NCBI GenBank assembly: GCA_018710845.1
Contig: DVJB01000071.1
Span: forward strand, 1-64,000
Length of the DNA: 64,000 nucleotides
Source: Candidatus Onthomonas avicola
GTDB lineage: Bacteria; Bacillota; Clostridia; Oscillospirales; Oscillospiraceae
Direction of reading: 5' to 3'
The position numbers were made by a program, and so were the translations under genes. Positions 34,370-44,167 of this stretch are shown here, one piece after another (within the stretch, counting starts at the first letter, position 1; the number at the start of each line of letters is the position of its first letter). A model generated the notes under the pieces. It was not told where the DNA came from, did not search any database, and saw only the letters and a program-made list of their open reading frames with translations.

Positions 34370-36745
34370 ATGGCAAAGACCGATTTGGTAATTGTGGAAT
34401 CCCCTGCCAAAGCCAAGACGATCGGCAAATATCTCGGCCCGGGCTATCAGGTGAAGGCCTCGATGGGCCATATCCGCGATCTGCCCAAGAGTAAGCTGGG
34501 GGTGGATATCCCCGCCGGGTTTGTCCCCGACTACCAGCCGATCAAGGGCAAGGAGGACACCATTGCGGACCTGAAAAAGGCCGCTGGCAAGAGCGGCAAG
34601 GTCTATCTGGCCACCGACCCTGACCGGGAAGGCGAGGCCATCTCCTGGCACCTGAAGGAGCTGCTCGGTATCCCGGATGACAAGACCTACCGCGTCACCT
34701 TTAATGAGATCACCAAGGGCGTCGTGAATGACGCCATCGCCCACCCGCGCGGCATCGACCAGGACCTGGTGGACGCCCAGCAGGCGCGCCGGATTCTCGA
34801 CCGCATCGTGGGCTACCAGCTCTCCCCGCTGCTCTGGCGGAAGATTCGCCGGGGCCTCTCCGCCGGTCGTGTGCAGTCGGTGGCCACCCGATTGGTGGTG
34901 GACCGCGAGAACGAGATTCGCGCTTTTGTGCCGCAGGAGTATTGGTCGCTGGACGTGACGCTGGATCGGATCGCCCCGCGCACCGGCAAGTTCCGCGCCC
35001 ACTATCACGGAGAGGGGAAGAAAAAACGCGAGCTCGGCAGCGAGGAGGAAGTCAACGCCATTCTGGAGGATATCCGCCAGACGCCGTTTATTGTCTCCTC
35101 TGTCACCCGGAAGGAGAAACAGCGCCAGCCCGCGCCCCCCTTCACCACCTCTACCCTTCAGCAGGAGGCCAGCCGCAAGCTGAATATGACCCCGCGGCGC
35201 ACCATGTCGGTCGCCCAGCAGCTCTACGAGGGCGTGGACATCGAGGGGGAGGGCACTGTCGGCCTGATCACCTATATGAGAACGGACTCGCTGCGCCTGT
35301 CGGATGAGGCGGTGGCCTCTGCGCGCCAGTTCATCTCCGCGCGCTATGGCGCGGACTATATCCCGGATGCGCCGCGCGTCTACAAGGCCCGGGCCGGCGC
35401 GCAGGACGCTCATGAGGCCATTCGGCCGACCAACGTGGCCCTGACGCCGGAGGCGGTGCGCGGCAGCCTGACCTCGGAGCAGCTGCGGCTTTACCGGCTG
35501 ATCTGGAGCCGTTTTCTCGCCTGTCAGATGGCCAATGCCACTTTTGACAGCGTGTCCATCGACGTCCTGTCGGGCACGCACCTCTTCCGCGCCACTCACT
35601 CCGCCCTCAAGTTTTCCGGCTTTACCGCCGTCTATGTCGAGGGCAAGGACGAGGGGGAGGAGGCGATGGGCTCCCCTCTGCCCGATCTGCAGGAACAGGA
35701 GGAGGTCCGCCTGACAGAGACGGACCCGGGGCAGCATTTTACCCAGCCGCCTCCCCGCTTTACCGAGGCGGCGCTCATCAAGCTGCTCGAGGAGAAGGGC
35801 ATCGGCCGCCCCTCTACCTACGCCCCTACCGTCTCCACCATCCTGGACCGGCAGTATGTGGTCAAGGAGGGCAAGACCCTCCGTCCCACGCCGCTGGGGG
35901 AAGTGGTCAACGGCTTGATGATGGACAAATTCAACGACATTGTGGACCCCGCCTTCACCGCCCGGATGGAAGAGGATCTGGACAAGGTAGAGGAGGGGCA
36001 GGAATACTGGAAGGATGTGCTCGCCCGGTTCTATTCCCGGTTTGACGCCGAGCTGCAACAGGCGGAAAAGGACCTGGACGGGGAGCGCATCAAGGTGCCC
36101 GACGAGGAGTCGGACGAGGTGTGCGACGTCTGCGGCCGCAAGATGGTGATCAAGTCCGGCCGGTTTGGCCGCTTCCTTGCCTGCCCGGGCTATCCGGAGT
36201 GCACCTTCACCAAGCCGCTGGTGATCGAGATGCCGGGCAAGTGCCCCAAGTGCGGCAGCCGCATCTTAAAAAAGACCAGCCGCAACGGCTACACCTATTA
36301 CGGCTGCGAGCGCAACCGCGTGGTCAGCGGCGAGCCGTGCGATTTCATGACCTGGGACGTACCGGTGGCGGAGAACTGCCCCGTCTGTGGGCAGACGATG
36401 TTCAAGCGCTCCGGGCGCGGCGCACGCAAGCCGTTTTGCATCAACGAGAAGTGCCCCAACTTCCTGCCGGAAGACCAGCGCGGCTACCCGAAGCGGAAAG
36501 CGGCGTCTGCGGCAGAGGGCCAGGAGGGGGAGGCCAAGCAGGACGCGGCGGCCGAAAGTGCGGAGAAGAAGCCCGCCGCGAAAAAGACAACCGCGACGAA
36601 AAAGCCTGCGGCGAAGAAAACCGTTGCGAAGAAATCTGCGGCGAAAAAGACCGCCGCGAAGAAGCCTGCGGCAAAGAAGACGGCGGCAAGCAAGACCGCC
36701 GCCAAGAAGGCCGCCGGCGAGGAGACGCCGGAGAGCGCATCGTGA
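34370..36745 (+). CDS. topA: DNA topoisomerase I with Lys/Ala-rich tail
   Basis: A 791-aa type IA enzyme relaxing negative supercoils. The TOPRIM domain has [10 protein letters not shown] and DPDREGEAI; catalytic Tyr302 is in TYMRTDSLR. Three four-cysteine zinc ribbons follow (starting about residues 585, 625 and 670). The last ~60 residues are a histone-H1-like run of AAKK repeats that probably binds DNA nonspecifically. It sits in the conserved dprA-topA-trmFO order. Confidence 0.97.
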   Translation: MAKTDLVIVESPAKAKTIGKYLGPGYQVKASMGHIRDLPKSKLGVDIPAGFVPDYQPIKGKEDTIADLKKAAGKSGKVYLATDPDREGEAISWHLKELLGIPDDKTYRVTFNEITKGVVNDAIAHPRGIDQDLVDAQQARRILDRIVGYQLSPLLWRKIRRGLSAGRVQSVATRLVVDRENEIRAFVPQEYWSLDVTLDRIAPRTGKFRAHYHGEGKKKRELGSEEEVNAILEDIRQTPFIVSSVTRKEKQRQPAPPFTTSTLQQEASRKLNMTPRRTMSVAQQLYEGVDIEGEGTVGLITYMRTDSLRLSDEAVASARQFISARYGADYIPDAPRVYKARAGAQDAHEAIRPTNVALTPEAVRGSLTSEQLRLYRLIWSRFLACQMANATFDSVSIDVLSGTHLFRATHSALKFSGFTAVYVEGKDEGEEAMGSPLPDLQEQEEVRLTETDPGQHFTQPPPRFTEAALIKLLEEKGIGRPSTYAPTVSTILDRQYVVKEGKTLRPTPLGEVVNGLMMDKFNDIVDPAFTARMEEDLDKVEEGQEYWKDVLARFYSRFDAELQQAEKDLDGERIKVPDEESDEVCDVCGRKMVIKSGRFGRFLACPGYPECTFTKPLVIEMPGKCPKCGSRILKKTSRNGYTYYGCERNRVVSGEPCDFMTWDVPVAENCPVCGQTMFKRSGRGARKPFCINEKCPNFLPEDQRGYPKRKAASAAEGQEGEAKQDAAAESAEKKPAAKKTTATKKPAAKKTVAKKSAAKKTAAKKPAAKKTAASKTAAKKAAGEETPESAS

Positions 36746-36762
36746 GACAGGAGGGGACGGAC

Positions 36763-38067
36763 ATGGAGCAGGTGACGGTGATCGGCGCTGGCCTTGCCGG
36801 GTGCGAGGCGGCGTGGCAGCTGGCCGAGCGGGGGGTGTCCGTCTCTCTACGGGAGATGAAGCCCGCCAAGCGGACGCCCGCCCACCAGAGCGACGACTTT
36901 GCCGAGCTGGTCTGCTCCAACTCCCTGCGTGCCGACGCGGTGGAGAACGCCGTCGGACTGCTCAAGGAGGAGATGCGCCGCATCGGCTCACTCATCCTGC
37001 GCTGCGCGGACGCGCACCGGGTGCCGGCCGGAGGCGCGCTGGCGGTGGACCGCCACGGCTTTTCCCGCGCGGTGACGGAGGCGGTCCGCAACCACCCCAA
37101 GATCACGGTGGCGGAGGGGGAGTGCACCGCAATTCCCGGAGAGGGTGAGGTGCTCATCGCCTCCGGCCCGCTCACGAGCGACGCGCTGGCCGAGGAGATC
37201 CGCCGCCGCTTTCCCGGTCAGGAGGGGCTGCACTTTTTTGACGCGGTCGCCCCGCTGGTGAGCTTTGAGAGCGTGGACCTGGACCGCGCCTGGTTCGGCT
37301 CCCGCTACGGCAAGGGGAGCGCGGACTATATCAACTGTCCGATGAACCGGGAGGAGTACGAGGCGTTCTGGTCCGCCCTCTGCACGGCGAAGGAGGCTGA
37401 GCTGCACGGCTTTGAGGACAGCGGCGTCTTTGAGGGCTGCATGCCGGTAGAGGTGATGGCGCGGCGCGGCGTGGACACCCTGCGCTACGGCCCGCTCAAG
37501 CCGGTGGGCCTCACCGACCCCCGCCGCCCGGACGAGCGGCCCTATGCCGTCGTCCAGCTGCGCAAGGACAACGCGATGGGCACGGTGTATAATATGGTTG
37601 GCTTCCAGACCCATCTGACCTGGCCGGAACAGCGGCGGGTGTTCACCATGATTCCCGGCCTGGAGCGGGCGGAGTTTCTCCGCTATGGGGTGATGCACCG
37701 CAACACCTACCTCGACTCCCCGCGCCTGCTCAACCGCTACTATCAGGTGCGCGAGGAGCCGCGCATCACCTTTGCCGGGCAGATGACCGGCGTGGAGGGC
37801 TACGTGGAGTCCGCCGCCTCCGGACTGCTGGCCGGCATCGAGCTGGCCCGGCGCGTGCGCGGCGAGGCGCCGGTCAACTTCCCGCGTGAGACGGCAATTG
37901 GCGCTCTGGCGGCCTATGTCAGCGATGAGAGCGTGACCAACTTCCAGCCAATGAACGTCAATTTCGGCATTATCCCACCGCTGGAACACCGCGTGCGCGG
38001 CAAGCGGAACAAGAACGCCGCCCTGGCCCAGCGCAGTCTGGCGGCGCTGGAGCGCCTGGACTGGTAA
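36763..38067 (+). CDS. trmFO: Folate/FAD-dependent tRNA m5U54 methyltransferase
   Basis: A 434-aa flavoprotein that forms ribothymidine-54 in the T-loop using methylene-tetrahydrofolate. The FAD-binding motif [15 protein letters not shown] is at the N-terminus; [21 protein letters not shown] and [18 protein letters not shown] are family hallmarks. ATG 36763 follows ACAGGAGGGG. It is 17 bp downstream of topA. Confidence 0.96.
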   Translation: MEQVTVIGAGLAGCEAAWQLAERGVSVSLREMKPAKRTPAHQSDDFAELVCSNSLRADAVENAVGLLKEEMRRIGSLILRCADAHRVPAGGALAVDRHGFSRAVTEAVRNHPKITVAEGECTAIPGEGEVLIASGPLTSDALAEEIRRRFPGQEGLHFFDAVAPLVSFESVDLDRAWFGSRYGKGSADYINCPMNREEYEAFWSALCTAKEAELHGFEDSGVFEGCMPVEVMARRGVDTLRYGPLKPVGLTDPRRPDERPYAVVQLRKDNAMGTVYNMVGFQTHLTWPEQRRVFTMIPGLERAEFLRYGVMHRNTYLDSPRLLNRYYQVREEPRITFAGQMTGVEGYVESAASGLLAGIELARRVRGEAPVNFPRETAIGALAAYVSDESVTNFQPMNVNFGIIPPLEHRVRGKRNKNAALAQRSLAALERLDW

Positions 38068-38158
38068 GCCGGTGCGAGAGCGATGGCCTACGGCGGCATC
38101 CGGCCGCAGGCCATGGCTGTCCTACCGGAAAAATTCGATACATGAAGGAGGACAAGCA

Positions 38159-39190
38159 ATGAAGATCATCATCGACGCAATGGGAGGGGACCTGGCGCCC
38201 CGGGAGCCGGTGCGCGGCGCGCTGATGGCCCGCAATGAGCACGGCTGTGAGGTCACCCTGGTCGGCCAGGAGGCGACCATCCGCAGGATTTTGGAACAGG
38301 ACAATATCGGGACACTGCCGCCCGGCATTGAGATTGTGGACGCCAGCCAGGTGATCGAGATCTGCGACAACCCCTCCACCGCCTGGCATGACAAGCCGGA
38401 CTCCTCCATGACGGTCGGGCTCAAGATGCTCAAGGAGGGCAAGGGGGACGCCTTTATCTCCGCCGGGAGCACCGGCGCGCTGCTGGCGGGCGGAACGCTG
38501 ATCGTCCGCCGGATTCCGGGCGTGCGCCGTGCGGCGGTGGCTCCCGTCGTCCCGTCCGGGGCGGGCAGCACGGTGCTCATCGACGCCGGGGCCAACAGCG
38601 AGTGCACGGCAGAGTATATGGTCCAGTTCGCGCACATGGGCTCGTTTTACGCCGAGCGGGTGCTGGGCCGGGAAACCCCCCGCGTCGGACTGCTTAACAT
38701 CGGCGCCGAGCCGAGCAAGGGCAGCGAGCTCTATAAGCAGGTCTATCACCTGCTGGAAGAGGCGAAGGAGGCCGGGCACCTCAACTTTGTCGGCAATGTC
38801 GAGCCGACGACCTTTGCCAAGGAGGACGCCTGCGACGTGATCGTGGCGGACGGCTTTGTGGGCAATATCCTGCTCAAGGCGATGGAGGGCACCGCGTCCT
38901 TTATCGTCAAGGGGCTCAAGGACCTCTTTACCACCAACGCGAAGACCAAGCTGGGCTATCTGATGATCAAGGGCAATATGGGCAGTTTCAAGAAGCTACT
39001 CGACAGCCGGGAGACCGGAGGCACCGCCCTGCTCGGCCTGCGCCGCCCCATTTTCAAGGCGCACGGCTCGTCCGATGCCTACGCGATCAGCCATGCGGTG
39101 GGCAAGGCGGTGGAGTTTGTCTCGGCGGATATCACCGGGGCGATTGCCGCGCGGATGGCGGATCTGAACGCGGCCGCCGGAGGGAAGTGA
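38159..39190 (+). CDS. plsX: Phosphate acyltransferase PlsX
   Basis: A 343-aa enzyme converting acyl-ACP to acyl-phosphate for phospholipid synthesis. It starts MKIIIDAMGGDLAPREPV, contains FISAGSTGALLAGGT and DVIVADGFVGNILLK, and is of normal length. ATG 38159 follows GAAGGAGG. The 91-bp gap before it holds an imperfect GC hairpin around ATGGCCT/AGGCCAT. rnc follows after 10 bp, as in many Bacillota. Confidence 0.96.
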   Translation: MKIIIDAMGGDLAPREPVRGALMARNEHGCEVTLVGQEATIRRILEQDNIGTLPPGIEIVDASQVIEICDNPSTAWHDKPDSSMTVGLKMLKEGKGDAFISAGSTGALLAGGTLIVRRIPGVRRAAVAPVVPSGAGSTVLIDAGANSECTAEYMVQFAHMGSFYAERVLGRETPRVGLLNIGAEPSKGSELYKQVYHLLEEAKEAGHLNFVGNVEPTTFAKEDACDVIVADGFVGNILLKAMEGTASFIVKGLKDLFTTNAKTKLGYLMIKGNMGSFKKLLDSRETGGTALLGLRRPIFKAHGSSDAYAISHAVGKAVEFVSADITGAIAARMADLNAAAGGK

Positions 39191-39200
39191 GCGGAGTTTC

Positions 39201-39881
39201 ATGAAAAGTTTGGAGGAGAAGCTGGGTTACCAGTTTCAGGACAAGTCGCTGCTCGAAAACGCGCTGACGCACAGTTCCTACGCCAATGAGCACCACGCCG
39301 GGCGCGCGCAGAGCAACGAACGGCTGGAGTTTTTGGGGGACTCGGTGCTCGGCATGGTGGTGGCGGACTACCTCTACCGCCACTTTCCCGACCTGCCGGA
39401 GGGCGATCTGACCCGGATGCGGGCCAGCCTGGTGTGCGAAAACAGCCTGGTCGTGGTGGCCGGGGTCTGGGATCTCGGGGCCTACCTCAAGCTGGGCAAG
39501 GGAGAGGAGAGCTGCGGCGGACGCGAGCGGCCCTCCATCCGCGCCGACGCGGTAGAGGCGGTGATCGCCGCGGTCTACCTCGACGGGGGCATCGCCCAGG
39601 CCCGCCGGATGATCCAGCGGTTTATCCTGGACAATATGTCCCAGGTGAACCAGGCCGGGCGCGACCACAAGACCGCGCTGCAGGAGCTGGTCCAGCGCAA
39701 GAGCGGTCAGGTGCTCACCTATCACCTGATCGGCCAGTCCGGCCCGGACCACGCCAAGACCTTCCAGATGGAGGTCCGCCTCAACGGCCGGCCTGTGGGG
39801 TCCGGCAGCGGACGCAGCAAGAAAGACGCCGAGCAGGCCGCCGCCGCCGAGGCGATGCGCCGCCTGACGGAACAGCGGTAA
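39201..39881 (+). CDS. rnc: Ribonuclease III
   Basis: A 226-aa double-strand-specific endoribonuclease. The catalytic domain (1-150) holds THSSYANE and the signature ERLEFLGDSVLG; the second acidic residue cluster is at RADAVEAVIAA. A dsRNA-binding domain covers about 155-225, ending GRSKKDAEQAAAAEAM. It processes rRNA precursors. A strong terminator ends the plsX-rnc unit. Confidence 0.97.
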   Translation: MKSLEEKLGYQFQDKSLLENALTHSSYANEHHAGRAQSNERLEFLGDSVLGMVVADYLYRHFPDLPEGDLTRMRASLVCENSLVVVAGVWDLGAYLKLGKGEESCGGRERPSIRADAVEAVIAAVYLDGGIAQARRMIQRFILDNMSQVNQAGRDHKTALQELVQRKSGQVLTYHLIGQSGPDHAKTFQMEVRLNGRPVGSGSGRSKKDAEQAAAAEAMRRLTEQR

Positions 39882-39920
39882 GCGAGCCAGAAGGCGTGTC
39901 CCAGTGTAGATGGATACAGA

Positions 39921-39955
39921 AAAACACCCGGACGGAATGGTTCGGGTGTTTTTTG
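39921..39955 (+). terminator. Terminator after rnc
   Basis: A 10-bp stem AAAACACCCG (39921-39930) / CGGGTGTTTT (39943-39952) with a run of six T. Confidence 0.85.
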
Positions 39956-40021
39956 TCAGCAACGGAAATTTTTACGGGTTTGTAATAGGATAGCTTAAAA
40001 TGCGATGGGAGGAAGCGCGCG

Positions 40022-40273
40022 GTGAAGTATAAATGCCCCTGTTGTGGATTCTATACATTTGAGCAACGGCCGTGTGGAAATTACGGTATTTGTCCGGTAT
40101 GCTTTTGGGAAGACGATCCGATACAGTTAAAAAACAAGAACTATGAAGGCGGGGCAAATACAGTTTCCTTGCTGCAAGCAAGAAGAAACTTTCTTCACTT
40201 CGGTGCATGTGAAGAGCGGGTGCTTCCTTATGTGCGGAAACCGAGAGAAGACGAGATGCATGGGATAGATTGA
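40022..40273 (+). CDS. CPCC family cysteine-rich protein
   Basis: An 83-aa protein beginning MKYKCPCCGFYTF, with a second pair in CPVCFWEDDP, matching the CPCC (Cys_rich_CPCC) family of small predicted zinc-binding proteins of unknown role. GTG 40022 follows GGGAGGAAG. The gene is clearly more AT-rich than its neighbours and is isolated between terminators, so recent acquisition is likely. Confidence 0.82.
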   Translation: MKYKCPCCGFYTFEQRPCGNYGICPVCFWEDDPIQLKNKNYEGGANTVSLLQARRNFLHFGACEERVLPYVRKPREDEMHGID

Positions 40274-40366
40274 CTCCTTTTGCAGGTCTGAAATCTCCGC
40301 TTATTGACTGCGCTGTTTGTTAAGAAAGTGGGAACGGTTAACCGATACCCAGCTGAGAGGGACGAC

Positions 40367-40412
40367 AAAAGGCGATATGCCATCCCGAGAGGGGGCGGCA
40401 TATCGCCTTTTT
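40367..40412. terminator. Bidirectional terminator between CPCC gene and P-type ATPase
   Basis: A 15-bp perfect stem AAAAGGCGATATGCC (40367-40381) / GGCATATCGCCTTTT (40397-40411), T-flanked on both strands, between convergent genes. Confidence 0.85.
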
Positions 40413-40445
40413 ACACATGTCAGGCTATAACGTCAAAAACGGGAT

Positions 40446-43103
40446 TTAGGCGGCCTTCCGGCGCTCCAGACGGCGCTGAACGAGCTTGACAACCTCCACA
40501 ATGGGGATGACGAGCACGCTCAGCAGCAGGGCGATCAGATACTCGGGCAGGCTGATCGGGGTAAAGCCGAAGGCGTTGGCGACAAAGGGCACTTCGAGCA
40601 CCACGGTGGTGAGCACCAAGCTGCCGAGCATGGCCAGCCAGAGCACCTTGTTGTGGCTGTGCAGGGTGAAGACGCTCTTACGCTGGCTGCGCATGTTGAA
40701 GCTGTGGAAGATCTCGCACATGCTCATGGTCAGGAAGGCCATCGTCATGCCGTCCTCCGAGATGCCGCGGGGCATCTCAAAGTAACCGACCTCCATGCAG
40801 TGGCCGATGATATAGGAGATCAGCGTGATCACGGTGACCAGCACGCCCTGATAGGCCACGTCCACGCCGAGACCGCCGGCGAAGATGCCGTCGGACGCCT
40901 TGCGCGGCGGGCGGGTCATCACGTCCGGCTCTGCCTGCTCCATGCCAAGGGCGAGGGCGGGGAAGCAGTCGGTGATCAGGTTGATGAACAGCAGGTGGAC
41001 CGGCTGGAGCAGAGTGAAGCCCATCAGCGTGGCGGAGAAGACGCCGAGCACCTCGCTCATGTTGGAGGCCAGCAGGAACTGGATCGCTTTGCGAATGTTG
41101 TCGTAGATGCGGCGGCCCTCGCCGACGGCGTTCACAATGGTGGCGAAGTTGTCGTCCGCGAGCACCATGTCCGCGATATTCTTGGTCACATCGGTGCCGG
41201 TGATGCCCATGCCCACGCCGATGTCGGCGGCCTTGAGGGAGGGGGCGTCGTTCACGCCGTCGCCCGTCATCGCGGTGACGCAGCCGGCCTTTTTCCACTC
41301 GGTGACGATGCGCACCTTGTGCTCCGGCTGGACGCGGGCGTAGACGCCGTAGTTTTGAATCGTGCGTCCCAGCTCCTCGTCCGAGATCTCGTCCAGCTCC
41401 GAGCCGGTGAGCGCCTGGTCGGCCGAGTCAATGATGCCGAGCTCCTTGGCGATGGCGACGGCGGTGTCCTTGTGGTCGCCGGTGATCATCACGGGACGGA
41501 TACCCGCCTCGCGGCACTGGACGATGGCGTCTTTGACCTCCGGGCGGACCGGATCGATCATGCCGGTCAGGCCGACAAAGCAGAGATCCTGCTCCAAAAA
41601 CGCGGGGTCATTGCTCTCCGGGCGTGCCGGCCAGACGCGCTGGGCGGCGGCGAGCACACGCAGGGCGCGGTCGGCCAGCGACTTGTTGACCGACAGGATC
41701 TCCTGCCGCTTCTGCTCCGTCATCGGCAGGGCCTTGCCGCCCTCCAAATAGTGTGTGCACAGGCCGAGCACCACGTCGGGCGCGCCCTTGGTGTACTGGA
41801 TGAAGCCGCTGCCGTCGGCGTGGACGGTGGACATCATCTTGCGCGAGGAGTCAAACGGGGCCTCGTCCACGCGGGGCTGGCACCGCTCCAGCTCGCCCTT
41901 GGGCAGCTGAAGGGAGGCGGCGTAGTTGACCAGGGCGGCCTCGGTCGGCTCGCCCTCCGCCTCGCCGCTCTCGTTCAGATGCGCGTCGCTGCACAGGGCC
42001 ATGGCGGTGGCGAGGGTGGTCTCCTCCCCGTAGTGGTCCACGACCGTCATCTTGTTCTGCGTCAGGGTACCCGTCTTGTCCGAGCAGATGACCTGCGCGC
42101 AACCCAGCGTCTCCACGGCGGTGAGCTTGCGGATGACGGCGTTGCGCTTGGACATGTTGGTCACGCCGATGGAGAGCACGACGGTGACCACCGTCGCCAG
42201 CCCCTCCGGGATGGCGGCCACGGCCAGCGACACGGCGACCATAAAGGTAGACAGCACGGTGTCAAAGGTGACGGCGCCGCCGGAGAGGTAGTCAGAGAGA
42301 AGGTTGAAGAGGAAGATAAACACGCAGATGCCGAGCACCAACTTGGAGAGGGTGCGGCCGAGCTGGTCCAGCTTCTTCTGCAGCGGAGTCTGGTCTTCCT
42401 CCGCGGCGGAGAGGGCGCCGGCGATCTTGCCCATCTCAGTGTCCATGCCGGTCTGGGTGACCACGGCGCGGCCGCGGCCGTAGACGACGGTGGAGCCCAT
42501 ATAGCACATGTTTTTCCGGTCGCCGAGCGGGATGTCCTTGCCGCCGGCGAGCTCCAGCAGCTCTGTGACCTTGTTGACCGGGACGCTCTCGCCGGTGAGA
42601 GCCGCCTCTTCGATCTTCAGGCTGGCAGACTCGAGAATGCGCCCGTCGGCGGGGACGGCGTCGCCCGCCTCCAGAATGACCACGTCTCCCGGAACGAGGT
42701 CAGAGGAGTGGAGCTGAATCTGCTTGCCGTCGCGCAGCACCTTGCTGGTGGCGGCGGTCATGGTCTGCAGCGCCTCGATGGCGGCCTCCGCCTTGCTCTC
42801 CTGGTAGACGCCGAGCACGGCATTGAGCAGCACGACGATCAGGATGATAATCACCTCGGACAGGTCCTCGCCGGTGGCGATGCTGGTGACGGCGGAGACC
42901 GCGGCGGCAACCATCAGAATGATGAGCATCGGGTCCTTCAGCTGGGCCAGGAAGCGCTGGAGGAGCGTGGGCTTGGGGGCCTCCTTGAGGCGGTTAGGGC
43001 CGTACTTTGCCAGCCGTTCCTGCGCCTCGGCGGAGGTCAGGCCGTTTGCGCTGCTGTGAACCTGCTCCAGCAGCGTGTCGGCTGACAGTGCATATTCTTT
43101 CAT
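40446..43103 (-). CDS. P-type cation ATPase (Ca2+/Mn2+ class P2A)
   Basis: An 885-aa ion pump with an N-terminal cation-ATPase region, actuator motif TGES (AALTGESVPV), membrane motif AAIPEGLATVV, phosphorylation site CSDKTGTLTQ, hinge MTGDGVNDAP, and NLITDCFPALALGM in M6. This matches SERCA-like bacterial Ca2+ or Mn2+ exporters; there is no heavy-metal-binding N-terminal domain. A manganese riboswitch upstream argues that Mn2+ efflux is at least one function. GGGAGG lies 12 nt before ATG 43103. Confidence 0.95.
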   Translation of the reverse strand: MKEYALSADTLLEQVHSSANGLTSAEAQERLAKYGPNRLKEAPKPTLLQRFLAQLKDPMLIILMVAAAVSAVTSIATGEDLSEVIIILIVVLLNAVLGVYQESKAEAAIEALQTMTAATSKVLRDGKQIQLHSSDLVPGDVVILEAGDAVPADGRILESASLKIEEAALTGESVPVNKVTELLELAGGKDIPLGDRKNMCYMGSTVVYGRGRAVVTQTGMDTEMGKIAGALSAAEEDQTPLQKKLDQLGRTLSKLVLGICVFIFLFNLLSDYLSGGAVTFDTVLSTFMVAVSLAVAAIPEGLATVVTVVLSIGVTNMSKRNAVIRKLTAVETLGCAQVICSDKTGTLTQNKMTVVDHYGEETTLATAMALCSDAHLNESGEAEGEPTEAALVNYAASLQLPKGELERCQPRVDEAPFDSSRKMMSTVHADGSGFIQYTKGAPDVVLGLCTHYLEGGKALPMTEQKRQEILSVNKSLADRALRVLAAAQRVWPARPESNDPAFLEQDLCFVGLTGMIDPVRPEVKDAIVQCREAGIRPVMITGDHKDTAVAIAKELGIIDSADQALTGSELDEISDEELGRTIQNYGVYARVQPEHKVRIVTEWKKAGCVTAMTGDGVNDAPSLKAADIGVGMGITGTDVTKNIADMVLADDNFATIVNAVGEGRRIYDNIRKAIQFLLASNMSEVLGVFSATLMGFTLLQPVHLLFINLITDCFPALALGMEQAEPDVMTRPPRKASDGIFAGGLGVDVAYQGVLVTVITLISYIIGHCMEVGYFEMPRGISEDGMTMAFLTMSMCEIFHSFNMRSQRKSVFTLHSHNKVLWLAMLGSLVLTTVVLEVPFVANAFGFTPISLPEYLIALLLSVLVIPIVEVVKLVQRRLERRKAA

Positions 43104-43256
43104 GGGTGTCTTGTCCTCCCTGTGCCGCGTGACGGCGGCAAAATAATTATCCTGAAGCCGGCAATGGGGCAGCCGGCTGGCAGGCGGACGGCGGAGCAGC
43201 GGGTTGTCTGCCGCCTTTCTAAAATACTATTTTGGACGAAAAGACGGCCGGAGATG

Positions 43257-43390
43257 TAAAAAAGACTTATCTGCCGTATGCAGATAAGTCTTGCCAATTA
43301 AAACAAAGCCAGGACTGTCCCTCTTGTGGGAGGGAGCCCAGGTTGTTGGCTTTGTTATGCGCGCGAGGCGCACCAGCTACTCCCTTATGT
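43257..43390 (-). promoter_or_regulatory. yybP-ykoY (Mn2+) riboswitch with terminator platform
   Basis: On the - strand the leader begins near 43390 with the yybP-ykoY core: ATAAGGGAGTAGC at 43376-43388, an ACAAAGCC...GGCTTTGT long-range stem, and a closing GGCAAGACTTAT near 43285-43296. Its last strand (CTTAT) can pair with ATAAG at the 5' end (P1). The same strand is also the 5' arm of a 13-bp perfect hairpin (43262-43274 with 43280-43292) followed by six T, an intrinsic terminator. Ligand-stabilised P1 would prevent termination, so Mn2+ turns on the downstream ATPase. This explains most of 43104-43390; the last 150 nt before the ATG hold only the ribosome binding site. Confidence 0.85.
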
Positions 43391-43396
43391 ACGGTG

Positions 43397-43425
43397 ATTG
43401 TACCATATTCGCCAGATGCTGTCAA
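43397..43425 (-). promoter_or_regulatory. Promoter of the riboswitch/ATPase transcript
   Basis: On the - strand: consensus -35 TTGACA (43420-43425), 17-bp spacer, -10 TACAAT (43397-43402), 7 bp before the aptamer. Confidence 0.85.
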
Positions 43426-43527
43426 GGCGCAGCCTTGTCGCCAAACAGAGAATTTCACGCCCGGGTGCGCGCCAAATTTCGTCTGTTTTTTCGGTCGGTT
43501 TTTCCTGTTTTCAGCTTAAGAAAGGGT

Positions 43528-43556
43528 TTCACGCCCGACCCGGGATGCGCTATAAT
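43528..43556 (+). promoter_or_regulatory. Promoter of the chromate-type transporter pair
   Basis: -10 TATAAT (43551-43556) with a moderate -35 TTCACG (43528-43533) at 17 bp, 23 bp before ATG 43580. Confidence 0.6.
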
Positions 43557-43579
43557 GGGACTGCAAAGGAGGGGAGGCA

Positions 43580-44167
43580 ATGCAGGCAGAGGAGAAGAAA
43601 AGGCGGATCTATTGGACGCTGTTCTGGTCCACCTTTCAGCTCAGCGCGTTTACCTTTGGCGGCGGCTTTGTCATCGTTCCACTCATGCGGCGAAAGTTTG
43701 TCGAGGGGCTGCACTGGCTGGAGGAGCAGGAGATGGTGGACATCGCGGCCATTGCCCAGTCCTCGCCGGGGGCGATCGCGGTCAACGCGTCCATTCTGGT
43801 GGGCTACCACGTGGCCGGCGTGCCGGGCGCGCTGCTCACCGTCTGCGGGACGGTGCTGCCGCCGCTGATCATTATCTCGATCATCTCGCTGTTCTATGCG
43901 GCGTTTCGTGCCAATCCGGTGGTCAACATGGCGATGACCGGGATGCTGGCCGGCGTGGCGGCGGTGATCTGTGATGTGGTAGTGACCATGGGAGCGGCCG
44001 TCCTGCGGGAAAAGCGGGTACTGCCGGTGGCGGTGATGGTGCTGGCGTTTGCCGCGGTGCATTTTCTGGATGCCAATATTGTGCTGGTGATTGTCGTCTG
44101 CGGCGCGATCGGCGCGGCGGACACCTGGCTGCGGGTGCACCGGAGAGAGGAGAGGGAGCGGAGATGA
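43580..44167 (+). CDS. Short-chain chromate transporter (CHR) subunit 1
   Basis: A 195-aa membrane protein of the CHR family, single-domain form. The N-terminal signature FGGGFVIVPLMRR and SSPGAIAVNASILVGY are seen, with five to six helices. Short CHR proteins work as heterodimers of adjacent genes; the next gene overlaps by 4 nt and is the partner. Chromate efflux is the name-giving role, but the natural substrate is uncertain. It is divergent from the Mn-regulated ATPase. Confidence 0.9.
   Translation: MQAEEKKRRIYWTLFWSTFQLSAFTFGGGFVIVPLMRRKFVEGLHWLEEQEMVDIAAIAQSSPGAIAVNASILVGYHVAGVPGALLTVCGTVLPPLIIISIISLFYAAFRANPVVNMAMTGMLAGVAAVICDVVVTMGAAVLREKRVLPVAVMVLAFAAVHFLDANIVLVIVVCGAIGAADTWLRVHRREERERR

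Noticed and set aside
36121..36762. An upstream extension of the trmFO frame reaching back inside topA
   Set aside because: Out of frame with topA and arginine/glutamine-rich; the FAD motif at ATG 36763 with its ribosome binding site fixes the true start.
40340..40420. CTGAGAGGG motif hinting at a TPP riboswitch
   Set aside because: The second TPP helix and the conserved ACCTGAT...GGGTAAT element are absent, and no thiamine gene follows; the hairpin is a bidirectional terminator.
40653..43085. An 810-codon open frame on the + strand, antisense to the P-type ATPase
   Set aside because: It mirrors the codon structure of the ATPase, has no ribosome binding site or domain, and is a typical high-GC shadow frame.
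17276..43292. Similar half-sites TTATCTG/CAGATAA at 17276-17298 and 43262-43292, suggesting a shared regulator
   Set aside because: The spacing differs (5 versus 7 bp between arms), and the second site is explained as a riboswitch terminator hairpin with a T run.
43267..43458. A 63-aa - strand frame upstream of the P-type ATPase
   Set aside because: It lies across the promoter, riboswitch and terminator and has no ribosome binding site.
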